NCBI GenBank assembly: GCA_036186865.1
Contig: AP025042.1
Span: 19,487,869 to 19,551,868, forward strand
From: Eustoma russellianum
Lineage: Eukaryota; Streptophyta; Magnoliopsida; Gentianales; Gentianaceae
DNA length: 64,000 nucleotides
Direction of reading: 5' to 3'
Positions 33,499-45,390 of this stretch are shown here, in pieces. A program made the translations under genes and the position numbers. The stretch's first letter is position 1. Every line of letters begins with the position of its first letter. The notes beneath the pieces are model-generated. The model ran no database searches, was not told the DNA's origin, and saw nothing but the letters and a program-made list of their open reading frames with translations.

Positions 33499-36219
33499 CT
33501 ATACAATGGTATCGTAAGTCATCATTCCTAATTTGGCTCGTAAGTTTTCAAAAGTGGCTTGATTAAGGGGTTTGGTGAAGATGTCAGCGATTTGGTGATC
33601 AGTTCTTATATGGTTTATCACTATGTCCTCATTTTGAACATGATCGCGAAGAAAGTGGTATCGCACCTCAATGTGTTTGGCCTTAGAATGAAGCACCAGA
33701 TTCCGGGAAAGATTGATTGCACTTGTGCTATCGCAGAAAATTGGAATCTTATTCATTTTAATGCCAAAATCACTAAGTTGCTGTTTAAGCCAAAGTATTT
33801 GGGTCGTACATAAACTCAAAGCGATATTCTCGGCTTCAGTGGTAGAAAGAGCTACACTAGCTTGCTTTTTAGAAAACCAAGAGATCAAATTGGTTCCTAT
33901 GAATTGACATGTACCGCTAGTGGATTTTCTATCTAACTTGCAACAACTATAATCAGCATCACTATATGTGTGTAATTCCAACTTAGCGTTTCTATCATAC
34001 CACAATCCTAAGTGAGGTGTATGCTTAAGATATCTGAAGATCTTTTTCACTCCATTGTAATGTGATACCTTAGGGCAAGATTGAAACCTAGCACACATAC
34101 ACACACTAAACATAATATCAGGTCTTGATGCAGTTAAGTATAATAATGAGCCAATCATAGACCTATAAAGTGTGTCATCAAAAGGTTTACCATTTTCATC
34201 CTTATCAAGTTTGGTACTAACACTCATAGGGGTAGTTGTAGGTTTCAACTCTTCAAAGCCAAACTTCTTAATCATATCATTGACATACTTAAGTTGGCTA
34301 ATGTGAATTCCTTGAGAGATTTGTTTGATTTGAAGTCCTAAGAAATAATTCAACTCTCCTACCATTGACATTTCAAACTCTGACTTCATACATTCTTCGA
34401 AGTCTTTTACTAAAGTAGGGTTGGTTGAACCAAAGATTATATCATCTACGTATATTTGAACTATTAACAAATCATTATCTTTTCTTCTTAGGAATAATGT
34501 GTTGTCGATGGTCCCCCTTTGATAATTATTTGCAATAAGAAAATTTGCAAATCTATCATACCAAGCTCTTGGAGCTTGTTTTAAACCATATAGAGCTTTC
34601 TTAATCTTATAAACATGGTTAGGATTCTTTGGATCTTCGAATCCAAGAGGTTGTTTGACAAACATCTCTTCTTGGATGTATCCATTCAAGAACGCACTCT
34701 TGACATCCATTTGAAAGAGCTTAATTTTGCTTAGACTTGCAATCGCAACTAACAATCTAATTGCTTCTAGTCGTGCAACGGGTGCAAAGGTTTCTTCATA
34801 ATCTATTCCTTCTTGTTGACTATAACCTTGTGCGACTAGTCTAGCCTTATTCCTTGTAATATTTCCTTGTTCATCCATTTTATTCCTAAAGACCCATTTA
34901 GTTCCTATGATAGACTTGTCTTCAGGTTTAGGTACTAAGTCCCACACGTTGTTCCTTGTGAATTGATTTAATTCCTCATGCATAGCATCTATCCATGATA
35001 TGTCACCTAAGGCTTCCTTTATGTTCTTAGGTTCTAATTGTGAGATTAAGCTATGTCCTTCAAGTTGACTTATATTTCTATATGTTCTAACCCCAACACT
35101 TAGATCTCCAATGATTAATTCTTTAGGATGCCACCAATTCTTAGATTGACTAGGTTCACCCTCATCTTGTTCAAATGTTTCATTAGTATGAACATTATCA
35201 TATGTAATAAGATCATTAGTTACATTATCTTCCAGCTGCAAAGTTTCTTCATTTATTTTATCTAAGGGTTCATGCATGTCTTGTTCAGGAGGAGTTGGTT
35301 CTAGATGATTAAGTACAGGCTCAAGTAATATATCACCATCAAACATATTTTCAACATTTGTTTCTTGTTTATGTTGATGTTTATCACTAACTTCAAAGCA
35401 TGCATTTTCATTGAATTTCACATGTATGGATTCAATTATTTTTCTAGATGCAGGATTATAACACATATATGCTCTTGAGTTAGTTGAATACCCAACATAT
35501 ATGCATTCAATAGACTTTTGTTCAAATTTATCTAGATTATCCTTAGTGTTCAGCACAAAACATTTACATCCAAATACTTTAAGATAATCTATCTTAGGTT
35601 GTCTATTGTTTAGCAATTCATAAGGCGTTTTATTTAATTTCTTTCTAATAGTGAGCCTATTTATAATATAGCATGCACAACTAACAGCTTCAGCCCATAA
35701 ATATTTAGGTAATTTATTTTCACACAGCATTGTCCTAGCAACTTCTTGAATCGTTCTATTTTTACGTTCAACAACTCTATTGAGTTGTGGTGTTCTAGGT
35801 GGTGAGAATTCATGTTTGATTCCATATAGTTCGCAAAATTTGATTACATCTTTGTTTTTAAATTCTCCACCTCTATCGCTTCTAATTCTTTTAACATTTT
35901 CTTCATAAATGTTTTCAAGTTGCTTAATAAGGGTTTCGATTGCTAATGGAGCATCGTCTTTGTGCGTTAAGAACAATGTCCATGTGTAGCGTGAGTAATC
36001 ATCTACTATGACAAACACATAGTAGTGTCCACCTAGACTTCTTGTCCTACTTGGACCAAATAAGTCTAAGTGAAGCAATTCTAGTACATGACTAGTACTC
36101 ACTTCATGTTTCGGTTTTAAGGTTTCTTTAATGTGTTTTCCCTTAATACATGTTTTACACATTTGAAAATTATCTAAGTCTAACTTAGGCATTCCTCTAA
36201 TTAAATTCTTCTTAGACAA
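33499..36219 (-). CDS. Intact integrase-RT-RNase H frame (B copy 2, Ty1/copia)
   Basis: A 906-aa open frame, the best preserved gene in the window. In order: the end of the integrase zinc region (CKTCIKGK, residues 21-28); integrase core with Asp52 (HLDLFGP), Asp115 (RSDRGGEF) and Glu151 (VVERKNR), spaced D-35-E; RT from about 440 with QMDVKSAFLNG and YVDDIIFGS (about 590); RNase H with YSDADYSCCKLDRKSTSG. It converts element RNA to DNA and inserts it. All main catalytic residues are present, but one RNase H Gly is Cys. The gag and protease frames upstream are broken in this copy, so the element is unlikely to be autonomous. The Met at 36219 may not be the natural start, since pol is normally made as a polyprotein. 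Confidence 0.95.
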   Translation of the reverse strand: MSKKNLIRGMPKLDLDNFQMCKTCIKGKHIKETLKPKHEVSTSHVLELLHLDLFGPSRTRSLGGHYYVFVIVDDYSRYTWTLFLTHKDDAPLAIETLIKQLENIYEENVKRIRSDRGGEFKNKDVIKFCELYGIKHEFSPPRTPQLNRVVERKNRTIQEVARTMLCENKLPKYLWAEAVSCACYIINRLTIRKKLNKTPYELLNNRQPKIDYLKVFGCKCFVLNTKDNLDKFEQKSIECIYVGYSTNSRAYMCYNPASRKIIESIHVKFNENACFEVSDKHQHKQETNVENMFDGDILLEPVLNHLEPTPPEQDMHEPLDKINEETLQLEDNVTNDLITYDNVHTNETFEQDEGEPSQSKNWWHPKELIIGDLSVGVRTYRNISQLEGHSLISQLEPKNIKEALGDISWIDAMHEELNQFTRNNVWDLVPKPEDKSIIGTKWVFRNKMDEQGNITRNKARLVAQGYSQQEGIDYEETFAPVARLEAIRLLVAIASLSKIKLFQMDVKSAFLNGYIQEEMFVKQPLGFEDPKNPNHVYKIKKALYGLKQAPRAWYDRFANFLIANNYQRGTIDNTLFLRRKDNDLLIVQIYVDDIIFGSTNPTLVKDFEECMKSEFEMSMVGELNYFLGLQIKQISQGIHISQLKYVNDMIKKFGFEELKPTTTPMSVSTKLDKDENGKPFDDTLYRSMIGSLLYLTASRPDIMFSVCMCARFQSCPKVSHYNGVKKIFRYLKHTPHLGLWYDRNAKLELHTYSDADYSCCKLDRKSTSGTCQFIGTNLISWFSKKQASVALSTTEAENIALSLCTTQILWLKQQLSDFGIKMNKIPIFCDSTSAINLSRNLVLHSKAKHIEVRYHFLRDHVQNEDIVINHIRTDHQIADIFTKPLNQATFENLRAKLGMMTYDTIV

Positions 36220-36312
36220 TTTCTTAATAGTTGAAATTCCTATATGGCCTAATCTTCTATGCCATAAATTTACATCTAAGTCATGTGATATTAGACACTT
36301 AACCTTAGCATC

Positions 36313-36666
36313 TTACATGTTATCTAAGGTAAGAGTATAAATATTTCCATCTCTATTTCCTTTTAAAACCGTTTCTCCTTTTTCATTTATTATATCACAT
36401 GAATTGGGAAGAAAAGAGACATTGTAACCACAATCTATAAGTTGTAAAATGCTAAGTAAATTATAAGAGAGATTGCTTACTAACAACACATTTCGTATTT
36501 GAAATGTGTTAGGGTCCCCAATTGTTCCTTTTCCACCTACATGTCCTTTGTTGTTGTCACCGAATGTTACTTTTCCTCCATTCTTGATGTGTTCTAATTT
36601 GATGAATAGTTTGGGGTTCCCCGTCATATGCCTCGAACATCCACTATCTAAAAACCATTTGGTTTT
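36313..36666 (-). pseudogene. Protease (B copy 2)
   Basis: Same structure as in copy 1: DSG active site in FLDSGCSRHMTGN and a stop after LTLDNM that cuts it from integrase. One residue differs from copy 1 (DPNTF versus DPNSF). Confidence 0.88.
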
Positions 36667-36852
36667 CAGATTCTTTGACTTTGCCTCCTTCTTGCATTCC
36701 TTGCGTTTATCCTACAATGGAGACAAAGTTTTAGGTACCCTTTATTTGGGTCCTTGAATGTTAGGGGCATTATTCTTGTTAAGATATCCCTTAGGTATCC
36801 AAACTTGAATATACCTTCTAAGCACATTTTTAGCATTGTTATAATTTGAAAA

Positions 36853-38859
36853 CTAAGAAGAATTAGCATATACATGATTATCCCACATAAGAGAAGATGC
36901 ATTGCTATACATGTTGTGCCATGGTTGATAATCATTATAGGATGACCGAGATTTATAATGTGTATAAGGAATGTGGATTTGTTTCTTATATGGCGCTATA
37001 TAAGTGTGTTTGTAGGAATTTCTATAAGACTTATAAGAGTGTCGCCTATACTTAGGTTCATAATAAGTTGTATGCATTTTATTCGGTCTAGTTGCATTTG
37101 TATACATGTAGGCATAATTTCTAGGTTGTCTAGATGCAAAGTTTGACCTAGATGTATGTTTATGCGTGTGTACTTTTATGGGTGTATGTTGCATTTTTTC
37201 CTTGATATTAGTAGAAGAAGGTGTAGAAGAAGATGTAACAGGCAAAGTTGATTTTATTGTATTATATGGCAACTTTGTACTAGATGAGACGAACTTAGTC
37301 CTTTTGTTTACTTTTTCATTTTCTTCTTTATAGCCTAAGCCGGTTTTACCATTACCATACTTCTGTGATGAGATAAGTGTATCTAACATATTTGCACCCG
37401 ATTTAAATTGCTCTAACATTTTTTCTAAGTTAAGTTTAGACGACTTAAGTTGTGTTATTTCATGTTCACAACTTTCTAACTTAGACTTTAACATCTTATT
37501 TTCCATTTTATCTTATGTTCATCTTTCCTATATGATTCAATTTTATTCTCTAAAGAATCAAGAGTATTACTAGACTCTTGTTTAAGAGATTCTAGTTGAT
37601 CGGAAAATTCCAAGTTGGACATCTTCAACTTGTCATTTTCTTCAACTAGTTTCTTCTTTTCTTTAGAGAGCCTCTTACAGTGAGCATGCATTCTTAGGAA
37701 TTCTTCATACATTCATCAAATGTCATGTCACTATCAGAATCACTATCAAAAGAAGAACATACCTCGTTGGATACGAAGCAGACTTGAGCTTCCTCAGTTT
37801 CAGATTTTGAGTCGGATGAGTCACTCCATGTGCTCACCTTCATTGCTCGTTTCCCTTTTCTTGCCTTAGACTCCTTTGTCTTTGTCGTTTGAGCCTCCTT
37901 GTCCTTGGCTTGTTTATTATTGTTGTTGTAATTATTATTTTTCTTCGTGGGACAGTCGTATGAAATATGTCCTTTTTGACCGCATTCATAACACTTTAAT
38001 TCTTTATTATACCATTTGTTTATGTTATTCTTCCTAGGTTGAGAACAAGAAGAATAAGAATTACGTTGTCTATTCCTATTTGGACGTTTGAAAAATTTTC
38101 TTAGTTTTCTAGCTATCAATATCAAGTCATCGTCTAATTCAGTATCACTATTACTATCATCTTTACTAGCATGTGTTTCGGTTGTTTTGAAAGCTATTGA
38201 CTTACCGGATGACTTAGACGATTCAGACTTTCGTTGGTTTAATTTAACCTCATAAACTTTAAGAGACCCGATCAATTCATCCATCTTAGTGATTGATTTT
38301 GTCTCTTCGATTGCAGTCACCTTTGGATCCCATTCAGCAGGGAGGCTTCTAGCATCTTTTGAACCTTTTCACTATTCGAAAATGACTTCCCTAAAGCTTC
38401 AAGGGCATTGAAAATATTAGTAATCCTCAAATCCATAGATGATATGGATTCGTTTGGCAACATTTTGAAAGTCTCTAATTCAGTCATAAGCATGTTTATT
38501 TTTGACTCTTTAACACCACTAGTACCTTCATGCTTTAATACAAGTGATTTCCACATGTCGTGTGCGTTTGTACAATTTGACGCATATCCTGCTTCAGAAG
38601 TTGTAAGTCCATTTAAAAGTAATTGCATAGCTTTATCATTCATGGACATTTTCTTTTTATCATCCGATGACCATTCACTTTTATATTTTTCAACCTCTTG
38701 AGTTACTCCACTAACTTGTATAACTTTCATTGGAATATACGGCCCATCTACAACTATAGACCATAAATCTATGTCTATAGCCATTAAGAATAGCCTCATT
38801 CTTAGTTTCCAATGAACAAAATTATTGCCATCAAAAAGAGGAGGGCGTTGTGTAGACAT
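36853..38859 (-). pseudogene. Gag (B copy 2)
   Basis: Starts MSTQRPPLFDG (38859). Shares with copy 1 the frame changes near 38350, 37715 and 37500. Unlike copy 1, the coiled coil and the Tyr/His-rich tail are one frame (36853-37506). Zinc knuckle CYECGQKGHISYDC intact. The tail (RPNKMHTTYYEPKYRRHS and further KS/HY-rich text) is basic and could bind nucleic acid. Confidence 0.88.
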
Positions 38860-39004
38860 ACCTTCCAACTCACCTTTGTGAGAAACAATGGTCATAGTAT
38901 GTACCTTGGATTTGAGACAAGCAGTATATGATGAATAGTTGTTTCTTGGCCTTGTATTGTTCATATGGTGTTGAATCTTGCTTCTTTTGAGTGGTGTTGG
39001 TCTG

Positions 39005-39016
39005 ACTCTGATACCA
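39005..39016 (-). other. Primer-binding site, B copy 2
   Basis: Minus strand TGGTATCAGAGT, two bases from LTR 3. Confidence 0.9.
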
Positions 39017-39018
39017 AA

Positions 39019-41374
39019 TGTTGGACCGTGCACCTGCAATAAACACCACTGGAGGGAGGGTGAATAGTGGTTAGCAGAAATTACACTACAACCCTTTGTT
39101 AAAATCCCCTTTGAAAATAGAATCTGAGACCACCTCAGATTCAGAACCTGTTTTTCAAAAATCAACAAATAATTGTACACAACTCCACAAATTATGAAAC
39201 TTTTCAGAATTTAACTTCAATGAGTTAACAAGACTCTGTTCAAAAATCAGACAAAAATAAGATCGTTTGACTCTTCAAACAAATAAAAAGATACAGATGG
39301 TCAATCTGGACAGAATTGGACAGAATGTTGCTGATTTTTCAAAACGTGTTTCTCTTTGAATACTCAACCAAAAAGGTTTATCTTTATATCAAAACACTCC
39401 TTAGGATGTGTAGATGAAGCTTCCAAAAAGCCCTGACCTTAAACCATTCTTGAAAAATACAGAATTTAAGTTTTCTCAAAACTAGTCAGATTGCAGCCAG
39501 ATTGGAGCAGTTATCTTGCAAAGACTGAAATACTAACTTTCCCTTGCTCAAATCAAGTGATTCTTGTTGTCAATGAAAGATAACAGTCTGAATTATAATT
39601 CCACCAAAAATATTGAATTTTGAAAATGTTTAGCTATTTTTTCAAATTGTGAGAAATTGTGTGAAAACTGCAGTAAAAAACGGGCAGAAAACAGAAATAA
39701 TGAAACAAGAGAAGAACACCGAGGATTTATTCTGGTTCGGTCAATGTGACCTACTCCAGTCCCAAGGAACACCTTTCCTTGGATTTCACTATCAAATGAA
39801 CACCTTATAACAAGAGCCAAGCTTGATCCTTGGGTTATACACCAACCCTATTCAAGACTTGGATAATCACCTCTATGCAACTCTTGGTTACAACACCTCT
39901 ACCATCTATTGATGTAGCCTTATAAATTTGGCTAATCAATGATACAAATCCAACCCAAGAAGGTGTGTATAGTGTAGCTGAACAACCAAAAAAATTGGAA
40001 CACCTTAGCTACACAAAGTATGAACGAAAATATAAGAAGAGAATAGCAAGACAACAATCTTCAATTTTGCTTTCAAGTGTGTGTCTTCTCTTCTTCACCT
40101 TGCCTCCTATTTATAGTGTGAATAGATGGCATATTCTCTCCAAATTTTAGATCATGTGATGGCTGAGAATTTTGAATTAAAGCACATCCAAAATCAGCTC
40201 CAACAACCTTGTCTCCATTAACTTCAAATTTGAAATTTCAATTTGACAACTTTTGCCAAGTAGCTTGTTTTTGAATTGTCCACTTGCCCAAAAGTCATAA
40301 AATGAGTATACCACTTTCTCCACCTATTTACGGACGTTTTTGATGTTGTATGTATGTATACCAACTCAAATTTTGTGAATAAAAAATAATGAATAAGTGT
40401 TGACAAGATTATGTCAACATATAACACCAAAATTCCTACTTTCTTCTCCTTTACATATTGTGATGAATCTTGCACCAAGGACACCTTGTAATCTCTAAAA
40501 GATGATGATTAATATCCTCTTATTACATATATAAGAGGGTCTTCAAGAAAAAATAGAATGTGACATCTCAAATCGTCACATATCCAGCTATAGTCAATAA
40601 TATCATCGGTTGAGAGAATAAGATATAAGATCATCATATAATCTTCAAAATAATAATAACACAGCTCCAGAATGAAGATAATAATATGCTCAAGAGATTC
40701 TTTGAGCGAAAATACCAAAAATTCCCTTGGGGGTAAAATGGCCAAAATACCCCTTGTGTGAGAAAACTCTAGAAATGCCCCCGATGGTCAGAGATAATCG
40801 CAATACCACCTTTTTTATGATAAATAAGATAATAATATGCACTTGACATATTTTCACCATATGATGTTCCTACAAAACTCAAAATACCAATTTTGTCCTT
40901 TTTGGTAAGTTGTAGAAACTTCCAAGACACGTTAGTCACAAGACAATAATAATCACCAAAAACACATAATAAGCACATAATGAACATGTATAATTCATAT
41001 ACAAAAAAAATCATTTTTACACATTTTAGAAAATTATTTCTAAAAACCCTAGACATCGATCGATCGAAGTGCCTCAGCTTCATAGATCGATGTCTCACTT
41101 AAAGGTTCAGGTTTTGTCTCTGACCTACATCGATCGATCGAAGTGAGAGTTCGATGTACATCGATTGATCGATGTGTCTCAGGTTTAGAGATTGATGTCT
41201 CACAGAAAGGTCTTAAACTTTTATGCCTTACATAGATCGATCGATGTGCAACAACCTGAGAGATCGATGTCAACTTGTTCAACTTTTAATCACATATAAC
41301 ACCATGTGTGACATTTTAAGAATTCATCACTTAAAATCATGACTTTGAAAATTATCCAAATATATTTCTCAACA
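39019..41374 (-). repeat. B array LTR 3 (2356 bp)
   Basis: Boundaries TGTTGGACC and TTCTCAACA. It has many private substitutions beyond about +600 and a shorter ATCGATCGAT array (41054-41271, one long core fewer). TATA box 40108-40115. Confidence 0.95.
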
Positions 41375-41379
41375 CATGC
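41375..41379. other. Target duplication, right copy (B array)
   Basis: CATGC, followed by GACTAACCC, the continuation of the interrupted C LTR. Confidence 0.88.
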
Positions 41380-41393
41380 GACTAACCCGACTT

Positions 41394-41598
41394 CAGACCC
41401 GGGGTTAATTGGTCTGTTGACATGATACATGTTTTGGACCCGTTCAGATCCGGGGTTAATTGATCTGATACATGTTCTGGACCCATTCAGATCTGGGGTT
41501 AATTGATCTGATACATGTTCTGGACCCGTCCCAGACCCGGGGTTAATTGGTCTGTTGATATGTTCTGGACCCGCTCAGATCCGGGGTTAATTGATCTG
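41394..41598 (+). repeat. Array of five hairpins (C LTR 2)
   Basis: 41394-41416 and 41532-41554 (CAGACC/GGTCTG); 41445-41467, 41488-41510 and 41576-41598 (CAGATC/GATCTG). All 6-bp stems are perfect, loops 11 bases. One unit more than in C LTR 1. Confidence 0.85.
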
Positions 41599-41929
41599 AC
41601 ATTCTGTTTTATGACATGTTGTTTTATGGGACCAAAATGATGTTTTGACACGATTTGACATCATGCATTGCACTTTGCATAACTCATGAGTACGTTGACA
41701 TGTTGCATGTTACAGTTAATGGTTAATAATATATTATTGGTATAGCATTACCTAAAGTTATGTTTAAGCTATAACGTCAAGCAAATTCAGGATTAAAGAC
41801 CAGGTATGAATCATTATTTGAGGTTCTTGGGGTACGACATTCATGTTATAATTCTTTATTTATTTCATGGTGGTTTATTGTATTCTTGCTGGTGATTTTT
41901 ATCACTCACACTTTTATTTTTTTTCCCAG

Positions 41930-41988
41930 AGTCATATAATGCTAAGATTGAGTGGATCGAGGATGAGCCAAGAGTGCCATATCCGTAG
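41930..41988 (+). other. Conserved micro-exon (C LTR 2)
   Basis: Same as in C LTR 1 except its start (SYNAKIEWIEDEP) and a silent CCG-to-CCA change. Preceded by TTTTTTCCCAG; ends TATCCGTAG. Confidence 0.6.
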
Positions 41989-42309
41989 GCGAGGAAATCT
42001 GAAGAAGGCAAAGCTTGAGGACATTTGTGCTGTCATGATGTTTATATTATGAATTATGTTAAACTCTTTGGGAGTTTGGTGATGTGTTTTGTGGACTACT
42101 ACTACTTATGGGGACTTAGTATTTTCGTAATGCATGTTTATTTCGAAAAGTTTTAATTCTGCCTAAGTTTTACTACCATGTTAATTGTTAGCATGTGAAT
42201 CCATAGCTTTTGTTATGGATTTTCGCATGTTATGCATGATGCTTTGTACTCTCCTTAGTGAGGTACGGCGGGTGCACTGTATTCGGACGAGGCCGGGTGC
42301 GGGGCTACA

Positions 42310-42969
42310 AAGATTATGCACGTAGAAGTGATGATTGTAAGTTATGACCATGGTATAAGATGGATTAGTGTTCAAGTATGGAAGGTAGGCTAATGGTATG
42401 CTGAGGAAGAATGATATGATCTTTAAGGTATGATGTAAATCTTATGTTCTATTTTATTTTTATATATCATGTTATTATTTGTAAACGGAGATGTGATTAT
42501 GTATGATTGTTACTTTTTTACTACTTGTAATCTCGTCTCCCCATGTATGATCCACATGAAGTATCTATAAAGACTACTTGCTGAGCGATTAAAAGTTGGT
42601 GGCTATCGCTCATACTTGCCTCATAACGTTTCAGAGAACAGGAACATCGACGCCTTGTTCATTGAGGAGGAACCCCAGATAGAGTATCCGTGAGCTGAGA
42701 TGTAGGCTGAAGCTATGTACCTGTTGTGTTGAGCGTTATTTCCTTGTGATGTAATAAGACTATTGTGAGACATTGTACTTGTGGTTTGTACGCGTTTGAA
42801 CGATTTGTATTATGATTATGCATGTCGTAAGCTTATTTTTATGTTGCTTCCGCTATATCGATTATGATTCATGTCGACATGCACATGTATAGTATCGACG
42901 TCTTGTATTACTCGTAGTAGAGTATGACGGGTACCGTACCGAAACCCTAGTTCCGGATGGGGCACTACA
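42310..42969 (+). repeat. F: tail of another Tekay-like LTR
   Basis: No coding sequence. It shares the LTR 3'-end plan of C: CTTGCTG plus hairpin (GAGCGAT/ATCGCTC, 42583-42611), TTTCAG, a 59-nt micro-exon (42635-42693, ending EEEPQIEYP and TGA), and a terminus with GACGGGTACCGTACCG then GGGCACTACA. Its start is cut off by the C array, which probably inserted into it. It abuts a broken E gag on the right. Confidence 0.7.
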
Positions 42970-43563
42970 AATTAGTTCTTTAATTTTAATTGATTTGATT
43001 TCCTTTCTCTCCTCTATAGCTGTCACTTTAGGGTCCCATTTGGATGGTAGGCTTCATAATACCTTTTGGACCTTTTCCTGCATAGAGAAGGCTTTGCCAA
43101 GAGACTCAAGAGAATCGTAAATGTTAGTCAAGCGTAGATCCATATCAACAATAGATTCATTTGGCAATAATTTAAATGACTCAAGTGTGGACATAAGCAT
43201 GTTAATTTTGGACTCTTTTACTTGACTAGTCCCTTCGTGTTTCATCTCAAGAATTCTCCACATTTCTTGAGCATTAGAGCAATTTGACACATAGCTAGAC
43301 TCGCTTTTACTAGCCCATTTAGAAGTAATTACATGGCTCTAGCGTTCATACTCAGTCTCTTTTTATTATCACTAGTATACTCTTGTTTAGGCTTAACAAC
43401 CTCTAGTGACTCCATCTAAAGTGGATAATTTTGACGGAACAAATGGACCATCTTCTATAATGGACCATAGATCAATATCAATAGCCATAAGGAAAAGTTT
43501 CATTCTTAACTTCCATTGAATAAAAGACTCACCGTCAAAGAGAGGAGGTCTTTGACTGGATAT
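42970..43563 (-). pseudogene. Gag fragment (left E copia)
   Basis: Minus-strand homologue of the first part of the gag at 62224. Clearest at 43054-43290 (SNCSNAQEMWRILEMKHE, LPNESIVDMDLRLTNIY). The start codon reads ATA (43561-43563) before SSQRPPLFDG, frames shift, and the gene stops at F after a stretch matching SIKMEELI. The missing rest is probably left of the window beyond the nested insertions. Confidence 0.85.
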
Positions 43564-43641
43564 ACCTTCTTACTCGGTTTTGAAGTTTGTGGTTGTTATC
43601 TCCCTTAGATCATTGGATCTTTTTGTTGTGAGTGTTCCTAC

Positions 43642-43653
43642 GCTCTGATACCA
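43642..43653 (-). other. Primer-binding site (left E)
   Basis: Minus strand TGGTATCAGAGC, two bases from the LTR end: perfect initiator tRNA-Met complement. Confidence 0.9.
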
Positions 43654-45039
43654 CTTGTAGGATCTGAAAGGCACCACTAGAAGGGGGGTTGAATAGTGGG
43701 TGCAGAAAATATGGTTTTTAAAATTGTTTTAGACCAAAAACTCAACTTCTGAAAACAGTTTCTGTTTTCATGACCTGTTTTGAAACGTTTTGAAAACTAG
43801 GTTACATGTCTTCAAAAATTCTGAAATTTGGAGAGATCTTAGTCTCAGATGTTCTGAGTATCTTCTAAAAATTTCAGATTAAAATTCAACCTTTAACCTC
43901 TTTAAAAATCGTTGGTGGTCAGATTGCGCAAATCTGCCAGAAACGGTAGTCTGATTTAAAAAATTAATTCCAATTAAACCGTGACTCCAAATGCTCTGAA
44001 AATTTAATGACTAACCCTTTATTAGTTTTATTTAATTGGGTTGAAACAGCTTTGAAAAATGCTTTTGGGAAGTTAGTCAAATACATTCAAAGTCTCAACC
44101 TTTGCAAGCCTGAAAATCAGACTGCACTAGTCTCAGAACTGTTTACGTTTGGATGACTTATAATTGTCCAAAAGGGTTGAAACTTACGTCAAATGAATCT
44201 TAAGACGTGTGGCTATGTTTTCTGAAAGTTTCGTGATTTTTGAAGTTCGTTTACTATTTTTTAGGAACATGATAAAAATGATGTACTGTGTTGGAAACTG
44301 AAAGTAAGTGTTGAAAAGTAAAGAACACAAGGAATTTTATACTGGTTTGGTTAAATCAACCTACTCCAGTCTTCGAGGACACCTTCCTCGGTTATCACTA
44401 ATCACAAAGCACAAACAACACCTTACCACACAGGGTTGATAGAGTTACATACCAACTCCAACCCTTTACAAACCTTGTAAGTGATTACAACGATCACGAA
44501 CACCACCACCTAGCGCATGCAAGATTGATCACACCTTGATCAATCTTTTACAACAATATATAATATATGGTGGTATAGATGAATCCTATTCAAGATGTAT
44601 GTATATGAATACAATAGGCTTTGGGAGAGAAGAAAGAAAGAAGTGTAGAAGAAGAAGATGGTTGCAACGTTTTTGCTCTTGGAACTTGTAAGCCTTGTCT
44701 TGTGTTTTTGTTTGATCTCTTCTTTCCTTTTTATCAACAATGGCCGACCCCTCTTTCCTTTTCTTCCTCTTGAAAATTATCTTTTAAGTCCTTGGAAGAA
44801 TATCTTGCATCATTGTGACATTCACTTGCTTACTTGGCAACTTCTCATTGGATGATCATTAAGTCCTTGCTTACTTGACACTCATTGATTGGATGAAAGT
44901 TGTCATCATTTGATGACTAGATAAATCTGAAACATATCACTATAACATGTGCCAATTAGCCATAAAATTTTTGCCATAAGTCACATATTAAAATCCATAA
45001 AATTTGCAAGACAAAATATCTCCATTATCATCCTTAAAA

Positions 45040-45390
45040 TCGGCCACCTTGCTTTTTCCACATGCTGAAATTTTCAGCATGTGCAATATCCAAGATACAT
45101 TCAAATTGTTGCCATGTTGGTATAGATTATTCCCTTGAAAGTGAAAAATCAAATGTGCTTAATTCCAAGAATAATAATCGGCCATATTCATTCCAACACA
45201 TGCTGAAATTTTTAGCATATGTGATATTTAAAAATATCATCACATTAATTCCATAACATTTTTAAAACATTTCCATTTTATCTTCCAATCAGTCCTTATA
45301 ATTCAAAGAAGTAAGTATGACACAATTTAAGCTCCAAAATTCGGCCAACTCAATGCACACATGCTGAAATTTTCAGCATGTGTTACAAAT
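45040..45390 (-). repeat. Three tandem units, each with a CACATGCTGAA palindrome (E LTR)
   Basis: Units about 140-160 bases long each hold TCGGCCA followed by CACATGCTGAA-ATT-TTCAGCATGTG. Perfect 11-bp stems at 45059-45083 and 45358-45382; a decayed one near 45197-45222. Related weaker sites occur in the right E LTR at about 60571 and 60724-60748. Confidence 0.8.

Larger units (their letters stand above)
41380..42309 (+). repeat. C array LTR 2, right part
   Basis: Continues from 22606 and ends GGGGCTACA. Holds five hairpins (41394-41598), the pre-exon hairpin (41891-41907) and the micro-exon (41930-41988). No primer site follows, so this is the right outer end of the C array; 42310-42314 AAGAT would be its target duplication. 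Confidence 0.92.
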
